Below, piece by piece: positions 61,538-64,000 of a stretch of DNA of 64,000 bases. Numbering within the stretch: position 1 is the stretch's first letter; every line of letters begins with the position of its first letter. This DNA comes from Symsagittifera roscoffensis (taxonomy: Eukaryota > Xenacoelomorpha > Acoela > Convolutidae). The notes beneath the pieces are model-generated. The model did not search any database, was not told where the DNA came from, and worked only from the letters and a program-made list of their open reading frames with translations. The DNA lies in the NCBI RefSeq assembly GCF_963678635.1, contig NC_087067.1:59006487-59070486 (forward strand), read 5' to 3'. Position numbers and translations under genes: made by a program.

Positions 61538-62056
61538 TTGATGGTCCAATATAGGGGGAATCACAGTCAGACTTTAGCAAAATCATCACTGTCAGACAAT
61601 AGCAATCACCAATGCGCGTTTTCCTCGCCAATTCACGGCGAGGAAAAAGAAAACTTGTATGCCCCCTCTAAAATCCTCTTTTCTAGTGAACTGAAATCAA
61701 TAGTGGTGTACAGACTTGAATGTTGTGGGTGCAAAGCCATCTATGTTGGCCAGACGGTCCGACATCTCACAACAATGATTGAGGAACACCGAGAAGATGA
61801 TACCCGAGTTGGACAGCATATAAGGCAGTGTGGTAGTGAGAGTAGTAAGTCTGAGTTTAAATGGAAAAAAATCTACCAGGCGTCCAGCAGCATCAAGTTA
61901 CTTACATTAGAGGCAGTACACATTAGGAAAGAGAGACCGGCAATTAACACGCGCGAAGCGTTTAGAAGTAGTGAGCTAACACTGAGGCTATATTTCCAGA
62001 ATCAAAAATTTCTGGCTAAAACAGTAAATTTTGCAATCACTTACATCTTAGCATGA
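61538..62056 (+). pseudogene. Penelope-like C-terminal GIY-YIG endonuclease
   Basis: A 172-codon frame with no internal stop. GIY-type strand VVYRL at residues 56-60, Cys-rich CCGC at 62-65, YIG-type IYVGQT at 68-73, Arg75, then EEHRE around residues 82-86, and the expected catalytic Glu125 in LLTLEAVHIR followed by Asn137 in AINTRE. These are the conserved positions of the GIY-YIG nuclease fold. The domain probably ends about residue 150; the last 20 residues are AT-rich read-through. It is separated from the RT part by stops at 61493-61530, and the start codon is internal to the former polyprotein, so it is classed as part of a pseudogene although the domain itself looks undamaged. Confidence 0.88.
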
Positions 62057-62129
62057 CAATTAGCGACAAAAGGAAATTGTAAAAATAAAAAAGATGAAAA
62101 CTCGTGACAAAACTTGTAACAAAGTATTT

Positions 62130-62400
62130 AAAAATGTTACATAATAAATGTTACATAATTTCAGTAAAATTTGTAAAGTTTTGATTGGTTGAATTTATAA
62201 AATTTGGAAAAACGATGTGTATGACACTTTTTATGATCTTCGATCATTTTGTACAGATAGTTTAGAATTTTTAAAACCAGAAGATGCACAAAAATGTGCA
62301 AAAACGTTTGTTTGAAATTACAATTTTAACGCAATACAACGAAAATACATTTTTAAATTTCTCAAAAAAATTTTACAACAGACTAATCTAAATCACAAAA
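62130..62400 (+). repeat. AT-rich direct repeat copy 1 with hammerhead-like stem-loop
   Basis: Shares with 63480-63670 the order TTTTGATTGGTT, GATCTTCGATCATTTTGTA, then a TTTTAA..C(C)..GATGATGCACA-type block. At 62286-62307 a perfect 6 bp stem TGCACA/TGTGCA caps an AAAA loop; it is preceded by CCAGAAGA and followed by AAAACGTTTG. These positions resemble the CUGANGA and GAAAC flanks of hammerhead stem II but carry substitutions. It begins about 75 bp after the GIY-YIG stop. A short AATGTTACATAA doublet lies at the left end. Confidence 0.5.
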
Positions 62401-62552
62401 AAAACATCAATTTACAAATGTAATTTACAATATTTCACATACAATTGAGTTCTGAACCATCATGTTAAATGTTGTTGCTGTTGAATAGAATTTACAGCTA
62501 CTGCTGCTTGGATTGCTCCCAGTGAGTTCTTAATAATTTCCTCTTCGAGTTT

Positions 62553-62595
62553 TGTAACAGTCGTTAGCTTTTATCACATATGAGGGTAGGAGAAA
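62553..62595 (-). repeat. Short inverted match to Penelope 5' region
   Basis: The reverse complement reads CCTCATATGTGATAAAAGC and then CGACTGTTACAAA, matching CCTCATATGTGACTTAAGT and CGACTGTTACAAA at 59801-59836. Sequence further along the minus strand (to about 62470) keeps a weak resemblance to the first codons of the Penelope-like frame. It may be the 5' end of a second element inserted in the opposite direction. Confidence 0.5.
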
Positions 62596-62739
62596 TAGGC
62601 CCTATAACCATTGGGTCAGGAACCCTTGAGCAAATTTTTCAGTAATACCATTTCCCTCAAAAGCAAGATGAAACTTCGGAATATGACCGACTGGTATTTT
62701 TCTGCAGCCACTGCAATCACATCCAACGCACCTAGCGTT

Positions 62740-63120
62740 CACATACAACATAGCGTTCAACGCACCTCCGGTGTTTCCAAAATTTTCGACAACTCAAGAA
62801 AAAGAGCAGATATTGGAAACAAGATCTGCAAACTTTCAGTGTAATCTGACTGCACCCAATTACAGGGTTGGTAATTTCGAACTTTTTATTTTTTTTCATT
62901 CCGATTTTAAAAGCGTCACCTCAAAACCTAATGGACCTCTGGAGAAGCTTGGAGGCAACATTTTCAACCACTGAGAGTCCGTAAGAGCACTCTTATATAG
63001 AGTTGGCAATTTCAAATTTCGTGAATTTATAAAACTTAGTTTCCCGAAAAAATCTGAGAAAATCATAAGAGACGTCTTATCTCAGAAAATAAAAGGATTT
63101 GATATGAAACACTAAAATTT
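62740..63120 (-). repeat. Diverged copy of the 0.7 kb dispersed repeat and 120 bp repeats
   Basis: TAGCGTTCAACGCACCTCCGG followed by TGTTTCC, GACAACTC, ATATTGGAAA, AGATCTGCA and GTGTAATCTGACTGCACCC aligns piece by piece with 23628-23744 in the same orientation. Further on, GGAGGCAACATTTTCAACC with CTGAGAGTCCGTAAGAGCAC, and GACGTCTTATCTCAGAAAAT, resemble the 120 bp repeats at 24185-24500. The order of the two components is the same at both loci. Confidence 0.65.
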
Positions 63121-63479
63121 TAGTCTATGTATAACAGAGGTAAAAGTTAAAAAACTGACATATCAGAATCAAAAATTTTTCCAAATCGAAATTTTATAAT
63201 CATAAAAGAAAAAAATGAAAAACCTCAGAAAATTACAAGAAACTCGCAAGATGTTTAATATTTCTGCTTACAAAACTGTAGTTTTCATCAAGCTGCAATT
63301 TCCCGCTTCTGTTTTGCTGCAAACCGGTACCTCTGTATTTTAAGCACAAGTCACAGAAAAAACAAAAAACTCTTTGCCGATCAGGACAGCCAGTATCCAT
63401 TTGAACAAAAATTGTACAGAAACAGTTCAGAAACTATCTAGACAAGCTCTCAACAGTTTGGAAGAAGCTTCGGTTTTAC
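63121..63479. other. AT-rich DNA, nothing recognised
   Basis: No open frame, repeat match or RNA gene seen. Confidence 0.4.
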
Positions 63480-63670
63480 GATAAATATATTATGTAAAAA
63501 CTGTTGTTTAATTTTGATTGGTTAAAAAGTTTAGAGCCTTTTTAGACATTCAGATATATTTTCAGATCTTCGATCATTTTGTAAAATTTGTTAAGAAATT
63601 TTAATCCTGATGATGCACATGATGTGCGAGAACATTTGAATTAACATTTTAAATTTCTTCTAAACAGTTT
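63480..63670 (+). repeat. AT-rich direct repeat copy 2 with hammerhead-like stem-loop
   Basis: Second copy of the 62130-62400 repeat, about 1.33 kb away. CCTGATGA at 63606-63613 matches the conserved hammerhead CUGANGA box. It is followed by stem TGCACA/TGTGCG with loop TGA (63614-63628) and then AGAAC where the ribozyme needs GAAA. The core is therefore nearly but not fully canonical. Such motifs are known in Penelope-like element terminal repeats; here the assignment is a hypothesis. Confidence 0.45.
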
Positions 63671-63817
63671 TGTTAAATTCTAACCCTTTTTGGCGAGAAA
63701 CTATAAGCAAACTGTTATATTCTTTTAAGGAAAACAGTTATTACTTCATTTTTTTTTCTGTATTTGTACAGAATATTACTACCGCTTTTTGTTTATAGTG
63801 TTTGAGTTAAAATTGCG

Positions 63818-63991
63818 ATGATTGTAGCAGCCGGTTCCTTTTATAACAGCCTGGAAGATCTTGAGCAAGGTGAACAGAGAGAGACGCAGCAGAAGTTCTA
63901 CGCAGTCCCCGGCCTTTTTCTGAACCCCAATACCTTGAACAGGGGGAAGGATTTACGATTGTTATTGGAACTGCAACCTCTGGCCAGTTAG
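63818..63991 (+). CDS. Hypothetical 57-codon open frame at window end
   Basis: ATG at 63818 to TAG at 63989. The product starts MIVAAGSFYNSLEDLEQGEQ and includes FYAVPGLFLNPNTLNRGKDL, ending ELQPLAS. Base composition is clearly less AT-rich than the preceding 1.7 kb, and the residues look protein-like (charged, few low-complexity runs). I recognise no family. It could be a small gene, an exon, or the start of another mobile element cut by the window edge. Confidence 0.25.
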   Translation: MIVAAGSFYNSLEDLEQGEQRETQQKFYAVPGLFLNPNTLNRGKDLRLLLELQPLAS

Positions 63992-64000
63992 CAGATTATT

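Larger units (their letters stand above)
59734..62056 (+). mobile_element. Decayed Penelope-like retroelement (RT plus GIY-YIG)
   Basis: Successive pieces on the plus strand follow the Penelope-like order: N-terminal region, RT, zinc-finger-like insert, RT C-terminal part, and GIY-YIG endonuclease at the C-terminus. At least four frameshifts and several stops break the single large ORF expected. These elements have no separate integrase; the GIY-YIG enzyme nicks the target and RT primes from it. No complete pseudo-LTR pair was defined, but related repeats with ribozyme-like stem-loops lie downstream. Confidence 0.88.

Overview
The window is non-prokaryotic, repeat-dominated DNA, most likely from an invertebrate animal. 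No operons, ribosome binding sites, tRNAs or rRNAs were found. The recognisable proteins are decayed retroelement pieces: a Ty3/Gypsy-type element with two gag zinc knuckles, and a Penelope-like element with a GIY-YIG endonuclease, a combination typical of metazoan genomes. No taxon can be named from the sequence alone; an aquatic invertebrate such as a cnidarian is only an impression from the retroelement style. I found no host gene that I would call intact.

Layout. 1-10423: AT-rich satellite of about 206 bp monomers (about 50 copies, at least four subtypes, higher-order order). 10424-10623: 200-base assembly gap. 10624-11476: GATA microsatellite. 11477-21326: tandem array of a unit of about 2.4 kb (one chimeric copy, two full copies, one truncated copy, one nearly full copy), showing a 3.57 kb secondary duplication. 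21501-22151: 3' end of a Gypsy-type pol (integrase C-terminal domain plus tail) with one internal stop. A roughly 0.7 kb dispersed repeat occurs at 11551-12260 and, inverted, at 23020-23744, so it brackets the 2.4 kb array. 23745-27160: AT-rich DNA with degenerate repeats of about 120 bp and no recognisable gene.

27421-54729 is the most striking feature: about 27.3 kb (about 1300 copies) of a 21 bp minisatellite. Because 21 is a multiple of three and the consensus lacks stops in all six frames, it produces very long overlapping open frames on both strands (up to 1486 codons). These frames are a by-product of the repeat unless transcription or translation is shown. The array has nested higher-order duplications with offsets near 1.05, 1.61, 2.37 and 2.56 kb. 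A leader at 27162-27420 runs open from an ATG into the array.

54730-58890: decayed Ty3/Gypsy element (gag, zinc knuckles, protease, reverse transcriptase, C-terminal tail; RNase H and integrase not found) abutting the minisatellite. 59734-62056: decayed Penelope-like element whose polymerase is broken but whose GIY-YIG domain reads through. 62057-64000: AT-rich DNA holding two diverged direct repeats with hammerhead-ribozyme-like stem-loops, a further copy of the dispersed repeat, a short inverted match to the Penelope 5' end, and a 57-codon GC-richer open frame at the very end. The coding pieces do not form a pathway; they record retroelement insertion, decay and tandem-repeat expansion.
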